Below are positions 37,819 to 47,226 of a stretch of 64,000 nt of DNA, piece after piece. Each line of letters opens with the position of its first letter. The first letter of the stretch is position 1. This DNA is from Lactarius indigo (Eukaryota; Basidiomycota; Agaricomycetes; Russulales; Russulaceae). The stretch is from NCBI GenBank assembly GCA_025766275.1, contig JAFKAC010000009.1, positions 2,170,001 through 2,234,000 on the forward strand, written 5' to 3'. Below the pieces are notes generated by a model. The model was not told the DNA's origin and did not search any database. It saw only the letters and a list, made by a program, of their open reading frames with translations. A program made the translations under genes and the position numbers.

Positions 37819-37947
37819 TATCTCCGACCCAGCCGACGTCGGTTGGAGTATCAATTATGGCGGAATCTCCGCCGTCGGCCGGCGCCGGCTGAGTATGAAC
37901 TATTAAAGAATCTCACCGTCGGTTGGGGGTATCAATTACATAAGCCA
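37819..37947 (-). repeat. Right TIR of the KDZ element
   Basis: 129 bp, inverted match to 18103-18231, including the GCCGGCGCCGGC palindrome. It is followed by 14 bp and then the second copy of GTGCACTTAC (37962-37971). Confidence 0.9.
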
Positions 37948-37971
37948 CTGCTGATCATTATGTGCACTTAC

Positions 37972-38194
37972 ATCAAAGAACAGAGACAATCTGACTGAGA
38001 TTGCTGATGCTCTGGGACTGAACATCCCATCAACAAGCAGAAACACAGGGCCTTCCAAACACAACCTCATCAACACCATCCAACACCACCTCAACATGCA
38101 CACCAAGCAGCTGAAGACAAATCCACGATTTTGTGGTTTACTCCCAGGTGTTATGCTCCACTGGTGTTAGTCCAACTTGGACTCTGAATAGGCA
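37972..38194 (+). pseudogene. 3' end of the pogo transposase and right TIR
   Basis: The frame NRDNLTEIADALGLNIPS...HNLINTIQHHLNMHTKQL looks like a SAP-type helical end and joins in frame to 18063-18085 when the KDZ element is removed. The right TIR is 38146-38194. The next base begins a copia LTR. Confidence 0.65.
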
Positions 38195-40831
38195 TGTTGA
38201 TAAGTGACCCTTGCGCACTTAGCGGCTTGTACGGACCAGACTTGCAGCATGGACTGCTTTTAGATTAGATATATAGGACTTGTAGATTAGATATTATTTG
38301 ATCTGTACAATCTGGACTTATCATTGCATCATCCATGACATCACTGTACTTCTATGACATCACACATCCAGACTCTGCGTTGTATATTGCCTTTATACTT
38401 TCCTTTGTTCCGTACTTAGTCTTATCCTTATTATGATGTCACTATGATATCATTTACTTCTGGACTCTCCTTATTCTTTCTTCCCTTGTTCTCAGAACAT
38501 CCACTCCTTTGTCCGTTTGTAGAACAATACCTCCTTGTACTGTGTGACTTAGTGTTACATCCATTGTACAGTGTCACTACCAGAAAGTGTATAAGTAGAG
38601 TACCATGTACGCTCCTGGTCCACATCAGTTCTCACTGCTTGTGTGCCAGACACCTCTTTGCTTCACTTGCTTGACATCCCCTCTGCTGCTATCCAGCTGC
38701 CTCCAGTATCTCACCACAGTCTACCTTGTCACTGTGAGTATTGGTTATGTCCTTGCTGTTCATCAGGTTATGGGCCCTGGTGCCCTAGCCACTCCACTTG
38801 GCTGGTCACTGTCTTCCTAGGAAGACACACCAGGCTAAGGTCTGTCTGGGGCCTTATCAGCCTTGCCCAAGGCAGAGAGCAGTGGGGCACCACTTTTCTC
38901 TGCTAAGGAACCTCCTGTACATGTACTGCCCAGTAGTCCTACTTTCACCCCTACTGTTTTCCTAGCCCCTGCACTATGCGCAAGGAGACTGGGTCTGGTA
39001 GCCCCTTAACTTCAAAATATCCAGGTGTGCATGGCCCACTGGGCTGTGTATTGTGGAGCTTAGTGCCAGCTGTCTCTGGTGCTCCACACTGGGCACAGGA
39101 CCTCCTCACCATGGGAGTGTAAAACCTGGTTCAGGCTCTGGGGGGTGTTCACCACTATGGTGTTCTGCAACCAGATACCTGCCTTGTAGCGGCAATGGGA
39201 AAGGATTCAGTAAAGCCACTTGTGGCGATGAGGCAACCAACAGGCCGAGAAGGCTGAGGTAGACAGCCTTGGGCTCTGAAAGCATTCCCTTCACCTTCCC
39301 CCTGACGCAAACCATTTGAGCTGTGTCTTAGACACATCCTGGCTGGCAGCTAGCTCATGGTATGGCAAAGGGACTCCTCCAACCTGGGCCTAGCCCTTGT
39401 ATCACTGGCATACTATCAGGAGGCAGGACGCATTAGCATTCTGGCCTTACAGAATCACAGACAGGAGTGGTACCCCCTCTATCTTTATGTCTTGCAACTA
39501 TGAAGCACTGTCGCTGACTGCTCCTTGGCAACAGATAAATCATCCCAATGTCTGGTTCATCCTCTACCCCTGCTGCTGGTGCTGGTGCTCCTCCCAGCCC
39601 TACTGGTGGCTCTGCAGAAGGCTCACTCCCTCCTCCTTCTGGGTTCACACCCTCCACACGTCTCTCTCAAGCCCACAGTGCCAACTTTGGCATGCTGTCT
39701 GGCATTCACCTCTCCCAGTTTGACAGCACTGGCTGGAACAAATGGTCTGGGACCATTGAGGCCATCCTCACGCTGCATGAAGCAGAGGATGTGTTCACTT
39801 TGGACACACCCCCATCGGGCATCACCTCCGATGAGTGGGACTCAGTCCAGCGTCATTCCAAGGCGTACCTCCACCTCTACTTAAAGCCAGATGTCTACTC
39901 CCTTGTGGCAGACAACACTGTCTATGCCACCTTCAAGGCGAAGTGGGACAAGCTGAGGGATGTATATGCTGGTGCCTCAGGCAGCACCACCATTTTTAAC
40001 TTGTGGATCCAGTTAACGCAAGCCTGCCTTGATGACTCCGTGCCCATGGCTGCTCAGCTGGCCAAGCTCAATGAGCTAAGGGTTGCCCTTTCCAACACGC
40101 AGATGGGTGTCTCTGACGTCCAATACTGCCTCATTCTCCTCCACACGCTGCCGCCCTCTTATGAGGTGTTGGCCTCTACCATCCTTGCCAGTGGGGCACC
40201 TTCTGCACTCAAGCACGCTGAGATCATAGTGCACATAGTGTCGGAAGAAGCTCGCCACGCTGGGCCCTCTGGCTCTTCCCTCAACAAGGTGGCCCCCGTC
40301 AAGTTGATGGGCAAAAAGGGCAAGAAGGACCATTCTGGTCTGACTTGCCACTATTGCAACAAAAAGGGCCACATCAAGCCTGACTGCAGGAAGAAAAAGA
40401 AGGATGAGGCTGACGCAAAGGAGAAGGAGAAGAGTAGCAACAAGGCTGCCAACAGTCATGTCTTAGTACCTACCACCGCCTCCATTAAGGAGGTCGTAGA
40501 GCCCGCCATAGATTGGGCTTCTGAATCGATCAACGTTGCCTTGTATGCTGCCTCGTGTGTGCGTTGGATGATGGACAGTGGTGCTACACACCACATTACA
40601 CCACATCGGTCTGACTTCAAGGACTACACCCCAACTAAAGGCACTGTATGCCTAGGGGATAAGTCCACAATAGACCAAGTGGGTGTCGGGTCTGTCGTCT
40701 TTACAATGAGCCAGGGTATCTCTATCACCCTCAGCAATGTGCTACACCTGCCACAGGTGAAGATGCACTTCTTGTCAACGCGCACCCTAGCACAAAAGGG
40801 TGCTGAGATTGCCTTTGATAGTGGCTCATTT
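38195..40831 (+). mobile_element. 5'-half copia fragment (copia-3, family 2)
   Basis: LTR 38195-38765, then PBS GGTTATGGGCCC at 38766, leader, and gag up to the start of the GAG-pre-integrase region. The element ends abruptly at 40831 in the codons for DSGSF, directly against another LTR. No matching target duplicate is found (AGGCA on the left, GCTCA after the following LTR), so recombination or deletion rather than simple insertion shaped it. Confidence 0.88.
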
Positions 40832-40837
40832 TGTTGA
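39548..40837 (+). pseudogene. copia-3 Gag plus start of Pol, truncated (429 aa)
   Basis: Close homologue of residues 1-428 of the 27830-32152 protein: the same Gag core, CHYCNKKGHIKPDC knuckle and protease box WMMDSGATHH. The last codon and stop come from the adjoining LTR. Integrase, RT and RNase H are missing. Confidence 0.92.
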
Positions 40838-41396
40838 TAAGTGACCCTTGTGCACTTAGCAGCTCGTATGGACCGGACTTGCAGCATGGACTGCTTTAGA
40901 TTAGATTAATTGGACTTGTAGATTACTTACATTTGATCTGTACAATCTAGCGCTGATCATTGTGTCATGTATGACATCATGTACTATGACATCATGTAGA
41001 ACACTCCAGACACTTCATTGTACTCTGTCCTTTGTTCTCCTTTAGTTCTTATCTTTATTATGATATCACTATGATATCATCCTTGTCTGGACTTTCCTTG
41101 TTCTTGCACGCCTTGTTCTCTTTACACACACTCCCTTGTCCTGTTGTAGAACAATGCGTCCCTTGTATTCTGTGACACTCTGTTACTTACCTTGTAGTTG
41201 TGTCACTCTCCTGTATAGTATAAGTAGTAGTGCTTGTATGCTCCTGGTCCACATCAGTTCCTCACTGCTCTGTGTGCCAGAACACCTCTTTGCTTCCTCT
41301 TGCAAGATCTCCCTCTGCTGCTTTCCAGCTGCTCAGTCTATCTCACCACAGTCTTCAGTCCACTGTGAGTATACTGTTCATCTGTGCTGTTCATCA
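40832..41396 (+). mobile_element. Family-2 LTR joined to copia-3
   Basis: 565 bp, TGTTGATAAG...TTCATCA, no intron-like duplication. The eight bases GCTCATTT stand on both sides (40824-40831 and 41397-41404), longer than the 5-bp duplicates of the other copies, so this may be microhomology at a recombination point. It may be the 3' LTR of the deleted element. Confidence 0.82.
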
Positions 41397-42161
41397 GCTC
41401 ATTTAGCGATGTTGGACTCCAAGCACACGAGAATCAGGGCCAGTGGCAATTCAACAGCATCGGGAATGGTGCTGGCAACAGACAGAGTGCTTTTGGCTCA
41501 CAAGCTGTACAGGTGAGATGAGAGCATACATTTCGCTCCAGCCCCATACTAACTGTGTCCCAGAACACAGATGTTATCCTGGGTATGGTTGCAGGTGCCT
41601 CTGAAGCGACGTTAGAACGTAATGTGTTCTACATGGGGCTCAAGACAATGGCCAGCAACCGAGCAACAGAAGTGGAAGCACTCAAAGGGACAATCAAACA
41701 GAAGATCCAGGAGATCGTCGGGTGCAAAAAGGAGATCGATATATTGAAGGCTCAATGTGAGACCCTCGAGTACGTGCAATGGAGAAAGCTTGGGAGTGCT
41801 GTTGTTGCTGATACCATTGGCCCAGAGGGACGATCGATAGATTTGCGAGAGATTATCATTAGGGTCTTTCAAAGTACCCTTATTTCGGTCCCTTATTGGA
41901 CCCATTAAGCGACCATTAATCGAAAATTTAGTGCCATTTTTGGATTAATGTGAGAAATAATGAAGTAAATAATTGACCAATAATGGTCAACTTTGAAACC
42001 ACCCCCCCAAAAAAACTCGTTAATTGGATGCTTAATGACTTAATTTTGCTCCCTTGAGGCTTCGGGATCCTTTCGGCAGGGTGGCGCTTTTTCAATCTCC
42101 GCCTTACCAGTTCACTGTTGTCCCATCACCTGGCGCCCTCATCGTTACCTACCAGTGTGAT

Positions 42162-43715
42162 ATGCCATCCATCCCTCTTCACCGTAGGCTCCTTGATGAA
42201 CTCGATGACGTTGACCGCTCGTTCAAACGAGCGCACCTTCAAAAATACCTTGAAGACTCTGGTGTTGAACTTGCTGTCACACCAGCCTCTGCCTCAGACG
42301 CCAACTCGGATTCGGAGGTGTCCTCCATCTCTAGCTTCAGCAGCTTCTCGTCACTCTCATCAGACGACGACTCCCACCTGTCTCTTCCCCTCTCCAATGT
42401 AGAGGAGGTTTTATATTCGAATATGCAAGCTGAGCTCCATCAACTCCGATACGATATCCTCAAGTCAAGGGTTTTGCGAGACAACCCCAAGGTCAAGAAG
42501 ACCGCTCAGATCCATCTCCTTCAAGACTGGCGTGAGGGAAATGTTGACCAATACCGACGCAAGGTTCGTGTTGACCCCAACACATTCGATGGGCTTGTTG
42601 AGATGATCCGCGAACACCCCATATTCAACAACAACTCCAACGTCCCCCAGAAGCCCATTTCCATCCAACTCGCCATCTTTCTCTACCGTGCTGGCCACTA
42701 TGGAAATGCGGCAAGCCCCGAGGCGATAGGGCACTGGGCCGGTGTCAGCCCAGGGACCGTTGTTAATTGCACGAACAGGGTCATGCTCGCCTTACTCTCG
42801 TTGCACGATGAAGCCGTCCACCTACCATCCCTGGAGGAGAAGGAAAGCGCAAAGGCTTGGGTGGCCAAGCAGGTTTGCCCAGAGTGGAGCAACGGGTATC
42901 TTATGGTGGATGGTACGAAGTTTCCGCTCTTCCAACGTCCTGGCCTCCATGGCGATACCTGGTTTGACAAAAATAAGGACTACTCGATTGACTGTCAGGT
43001 GTGTGCCAGCATCAAGCTTTTTTTAAGAGCTTTGGATCTGAGCTGACTTCGTGCTAGCTTGTCACACTGCCAGACTCCTTACGAATTGTCGACTATGCCG
43101 TGGGGCATACTGGCAGTGTTCACGATTCCTGGTCCTTCCGGAGCACTCGCATCTTCAAGGAGCATGAGCGCGTTCTTGCCCCAGGTGAGTGGATGTGGGC
43201 AGACTCCGCTTATCCATCGGAGACTTGGTCTGTCTCACCGTTCAAGAAACCGATTGGAGGAGAGCTAACAGCTGATCAATGGACATACAACTACCATGTA
43301 TCCCGGGTAAGATGACTACTTTTTCATCTAATCAAGCTCATACGGTGTACCAGATTCGCATCCGTTCTGAGCATGCCATCGGGCTTCTCAAGGGATGTTT
43401 CCAGGCGTTACGCGAACTGCGAATACAAATTTCATCACCAAAGCATCATAAGTGGGCCATAATCTTCGTCCGGTCATGTATCATCCTCCACAACCTCATA
43501 CTCTGACTTGAGGAAGGTACCTTCGATGTGGAATTTCGTGAACACCTTTATGAAGTTGGAGGACAGCACATGCCGGTGTACTATGGTGCCTCAGAGGGGG
43601 AACTTGAAGATAGTGATGACGAGCTGCAGCGGGCACACCAGCGAGTTGAGACAGAAGGTCAACGCTTTCGCCGCCATCTTATGACACGGTTGTTTGAAAG
43701 TGTTGATAAGTGACC
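42162..43715 (+). pseudogene. Harbinger transposase (DDE_Tnp_4), with a premature stop
   Basis: ATG 42162. Ser-rich N-terminus, then a PIF-type core: LAIFLYRAGHYGNAASPEAI helix-turn-helix, MVDGTKFPLFQRP (first Asp), an intron after SIDCQ (from 42999), WMWADSAYPSETW (second Asp), an intron near 43309-43352, and RIRSEHAIGLLKGCFQ (Glu). After HNLIL a TGA at 43504-43506 interrupts a frame that continues LEEGTFDVEFREHLY to the LTR at 43701 and resumes at 44334. Catalytic residues are kept, but the C-terminus is lost unless the stop is bypassed. Confidence 0.85.
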
Positions 43716-44328
43716 CTTGCGCACTTAGCGGCTCGTACGGACTGGACTTGCAGCATGGACTGCTTTAGATTAGATATACAGGACTTGTAGATTAGATACT
43801 ATTTGATCTGTACAATCTGGACTTATCATTGCGTCATTTATGACATCACTGTACTTCTATGACATCATAGATCCGGACTCTGCGTTGTATAACGCCTTTG
43901 TACTTTCCTTTGTTCTTTACTTGGTATTATCCTTATTATGATGTCAGTATGATATCATCTAGTTCTGGACTCTTCTTGTTCTCCTTCCCCTTGTTCTCAA
44001 AGCGTCCACTCTTTTGTCCCTTTGTAGAACAATAGTACCTTTGTATTCTGTGACTAGCGTTACTTACCTTGTACTACTGTCACCCTCTGTAGGAGTATAA
44101 GTAGAGTACCATGTACGCTCCTGGTCCACATCAGTTCTCACTGTTTGTGTGCCAGGTAAGCTCTCTTCCCTTTAATGTAACAACATCAGTTCTCACTGTT
44201 TGTGTGCCAGACTTCACCTCTGCTTCACTCTGCTAGATTCCCTGTTGCTGCTTCCAGCCACCCAGCCTATCTCACCACAGAACACTTTGTCCCTCTGTGA
44301 GTATGCTATCTATGTGTGCTGTTCATCA
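43701..44328 (+). mobile_element. Solo LTR (copia family 2) in the Harbinger transposase
   Basis: 628 bp, TGTTGATAAG...TTCATCA, flanked by GAAAG (43696-43700, 44329-44333). It carries the intron-like duplication 44156-44210 (GTAAGC...CCAG). Confidence 0.93.
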
Positions 44329-44475
44329 GAAAGTGCACACAGTGGAGCAGAACGACGGTAGATTTGTGATTGGGCCATGTTTTAGTTGTAGTGATATACG
44401 AAAGTCAGTAGTAGTGTGGAATTAAAGTACGCGTATCAAAGTGTGGATGCGTGGCTCGAAATCGATCCCCATGCT

Positions 44476-46010
44476 TCAGAATCGGGGGCTCTGCGTAGCA
44501 GTTGAGGGCTGCACGGGGAACACAAAGTTGTCGAAGCTGTCTGGTGTTGTGTATATGTCCGCTCGAGGGTTCCCAAGACCACCTGATCCCAGAGAAAATG
44601 TGGTGCTGCTGTGAGCAGGTGATGGTATGGCGCCTTGCTGTACCTGCTGAGCCTTGAGTTGAGCCAGCTCGAGTTCAAGCTTCAGCACCCACTCCTGGTG
44701 TTCGAACTCCTTCTCTTGCATCCTCTCCTTGATCACAAGAGCCCTCTCCTCAGCAGCATACCGCTGGCTTTTACGCTCCTGCTCAGCCCTCAACACCATC
44801 TTCTGACGCTTTGCAGCGATGTTTGCAGTCTTCAAATCGAACGATCCCTTTGCGAGCTCCAGCAGCTTGGTGTTCTTGGTAAGCGACACCTCCAGCGAAT
44901 TTTCGATGCGTGAACGCTTGCCAGATACCTTTCTGGCCGTTGCCGGTCCACTCTTCAAACTCTGGCCAGCTGAGCTGGATACTGACGGTGTTCGACAGTG
45001 GTCCAAGGGAAATGGCTTAGAGGTAACAGGGCTACTAGCACGTACTAGTTGCACGGGCCCGGGGTCTTTTTCTGTAGCACCCAGTGTAGAGTCCTGTAAC
45101 ACGATATCTGATTAAATGGATCTACAACAGAACACCGAATGCTGCACACCTCTGACTTGCTGGCTTCACAGCCCACATGCTCCTCGCCATCGAGAAGCAC
45201 GTCATCCTTCTCCCACAAGTCATCGGGCTCATCCATTTCACCGGCACCAGCACCGGCGCCATCTTCTGCCTCATCCTTGTTTCCAAACAGGACCCCAATA
45301 GCATCACCTTCAAGATCTTGGCCAGGCTCAGATGATACAACGTGAGGGTTGAAACTTGGGAGTGTGCGCCAAAACCTGTGCAAGCGTTCCCAGACAGGAA
45401 AATCGACCAAAAGTTTGTCTAAGGGTCATCTAATTAGTGAGCAGAGATGGTAGACGATGTGCAACACACCTAGGACATTGCTTAGGTTACTGTCCTTCCG
45501 GATCTCTTCAACCGTTAGTCCTGCACCCGTTCTCCCAAGTGCCTGTGTGAATTCACGGTATTTGCGCTTCAAACTTTGCAAGATATCAGCGCGACTACTC
45601 CATCCTCAAAAAGATAACACGACTTACTAAGTGATCCGGTTCTCAACTGCCTTGGAGTACTTCTTGACGTCGTCCTTCACATCAGCACGAACCCTGGCAT
45701 CTACATCCACAGAGAAGATGTATTCAGCCATCTTGACATGGAAGGTGGACTTTGAGCCCTTGGCCACACGACGCGACCGGTTTTCTTTCTTCGCGTCATG
45801 TGACGAATCTGAGAAGAGCTTTTGACGGTCTTCAGGGTTGTCCTCCAGCCAGTCGACAAGCCGGTCAGTGCGGAGGTCGTCCCACTGTACTCGGGACACT
45901 TTTTTGGTTGCTGGGGTATCATCGTCAACCCCGGGTGTCACAGCAGGCCGTTTGCTCTGTTTGGTGGCACGCTTTGGCTTGGTAGTCGGTTGTTTGGCTG
46001 TGGTGGTGGT
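44476..46010 (-). CDS. Harbinger-associated second protein (DNA-binding partner candidate)
   Basis: Minus-strand exons between 46010 and 44476. The N-terminal part has VQWDDLRTDRLVDWLEDNPED, a Trp-containing helical segment of the kind seen in partner proteins of fungal Harbinger elements, followed by basic KKENRSRRVAKGSKS. The middle has GRTGAGLTVEEIRKDS and VDFPVWERLHRFW, then an acidic stretch. The C-terminal part is a long coiled coil (IAAKRQKMVLRAEQERKSQR, KEFEHQEWVLKLELELAQL) and ends at 44476. In PIF/Harbinger elements the second gene usually encodes a Myb/SANT-like protein that brings the transposase to the ends; the same role here is inferred. The exact start and two short middle introns are uncertain. 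Confidence 0.6.
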
Positions 46011-46810
46011 GGTTTTCCCTCACATGAGTGTGGGTGGGCGATGGAAGGAAATCAGTGGGCAAAGAAAGCACCACGCAAGCAAAAGCGAACAGAGCAGTTT
46101 GATACGTACTAGCTCGCATCTGTGCACCGTAAAATAAAACTCCGATCAAAATTTTCATGGAACAGGAATAATGGTATGGGGTGAAAAAGGAGCACGTCAC
46201 ATCCTTAACACGAAAAATCCCATTATTTGACCCATTTTTATCTCCTTTTTCGAAATTAATGATGGAATAATGAAGTACGTTAATAGGACAAATAAGGGGA
46301 ACTTTGAAAGACCCTATTCTCTCAGGGATGCAGGCAACAATACAAGTCCAATTGCATTCATGACAGACCTTGGACCGATGCTGACACCCTGGAAGAGAGA
46401 CGACAACCCTGATGTAACGATTTGGATGAAGCGCAAGTACACCCAAGAGGTACTGGCAGCCAATGCCCAGAAAGGGGAGACAAGTGGAGATCCATCAGAT
46501 ACAGCCAAGACAAAAGGATGAGTGGGTCGCCCAAGCAAGAAAGACCAAGGAGAAACAGGCCACAAACACATATACCTCCAAGACCGTGATGGTATCCCAA
46601 TCAGTGTCAAGATGCTTGGCAAGATGAGCGTCAAAGCAAGATCCATCTGGGACTTGATGAACAGCAAAGACATAACCAATACTCACAGTGACAAAGTAGA
46701 CTGTGGTGAGATACTGGAGGCAGCTGGAAAGCAGCAGAGGGTGATGTCAAGCAGGTGAAGCAGAAGTTTTTTTTTTTTTTTTTTGAATCCATTTATGTGC
46801 GCCTTGGGGC

Positions 46811-46879
46811 CTACTACCCTATGTAGCACGAGTCTGCGTGTCTACTACCCTATGTAGCACGAGTCTGCGTGTCTACTAC
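46811..46879. repeat. 31-bp tandem repeat in the LINE 3' UTR
   Basis: Two perfect copies (46811-46841, 46842-46872) beginning CTACTACCCTATGTAGCACG, then seven bases of a third. Confidence 0.9.
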
Positions 46880-47226
46880 AGATATGAAGTACGCGTCCGT
46901 AAGGGTCTGTGTATCGTATGTCCCCCCCACTCCCGGTTGGGAGTGGCTTGGCTTCCCGTCAAGCGTTGAGTAAAGCGGGGCAGTATTCCGCCTTGGCGTG
47001 AGGTGCGAGCCGCGATGTGGATCTTGCACGGTCTTGTTGGCGTGTATGGGGCTTGCTCCTACGTCTTCCGCTTTGCTCAGCGTGTCTTGAGTGGGCCCGC
47101 TGGGTCCGGCGAGTCGTGGGGATAGGTTGTTGAAGGGTGGATGAATGGGGGGAGGTTGCGGTGGGTGTGGGATTCGGGGTCGTGTAACCATGTCTCCTTA
47201 TTCCGTACTCTTGTCGTTTCATTTCT

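Larger units (their letters stand above)
18086..37961. mobile_element. Giant KDZ (CxC2-type) DNA transposon with partner genes
   Basis: Bounded by 129-bp terminal inverted repeats (18103-18231 and 37819-37947), with 15-18 further bases to the flanking direct repeat GTGCACTTAC. It is 19.9 kb as it stands and about 13 kb without the nested LTR insertion at 26415-33284. Contents: KDZ transposase (-), genes B and C (-), then D and E (+). The two gene groups diverge from 25929-26180. Subterminal stretches at both ends contain extra degenerate copies of the TIR core. All transposase exons I followed splice in frame, so it may be autonomous. KDZ transposons are known for long TIRs and target duplications of about 8 bp; the 10-bp repeat here is close to that. 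Partner-gene functions are unknown. Confidence 0.85.
9116..38194 (+). mobile_element. pogo-like DNA transposon, interrupted by three insertions
   Basis: The sequence at 9116-9164 matches the reverse complement of 38146-38194 over 49 bp, with differences that are mainly C/T and A/G changes. Both copies contain CCAGTGGAGC followed by TAACACCT. Left of the repeat is TA, the target typical of the Tc1/mariner/pogo superfamily. The transposase at 15558 onward lies between the repeats. Removing copia-1 (9405-15050), the solo LTR (17212-17837) and the KDZ element (18086-37961), each with one target duplicate, leaves about 2.9 kb, a normal size for a pogo element. The right boundary is abutted by another copia LTR, so the right TA cannot be seen. 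Inference: this is the oldest layer of the nest. Confidence 0.75.
41861..46315 (+). mobile_element. PIF/Harbinger DNA transposon
   Basis: Terminal inverted repeats of about 24 bp (AGGGTCTTTCAAAGT then CCCTTATTT) at 41861-41885 and 46291-46315, with ATT on both sides (41858-41860, 46316-46318), a 3-bp target duplicate as usual for this superfamily. It encodes a DDE_Tnp_4 transposase (+) and a second protein on the opposite strand, the standard two-gene layout. A solo LTR (43701-44328) interrupts it; net size about 3.8 kb. Confidence 0.9.

Noticed and set aside
46811..46879. Short tandem repeat considered as a CRISPR-like array
   Set aside because: Two head-to-tail copies without spacers, in a LINE 3' UTR of a eukaryote.
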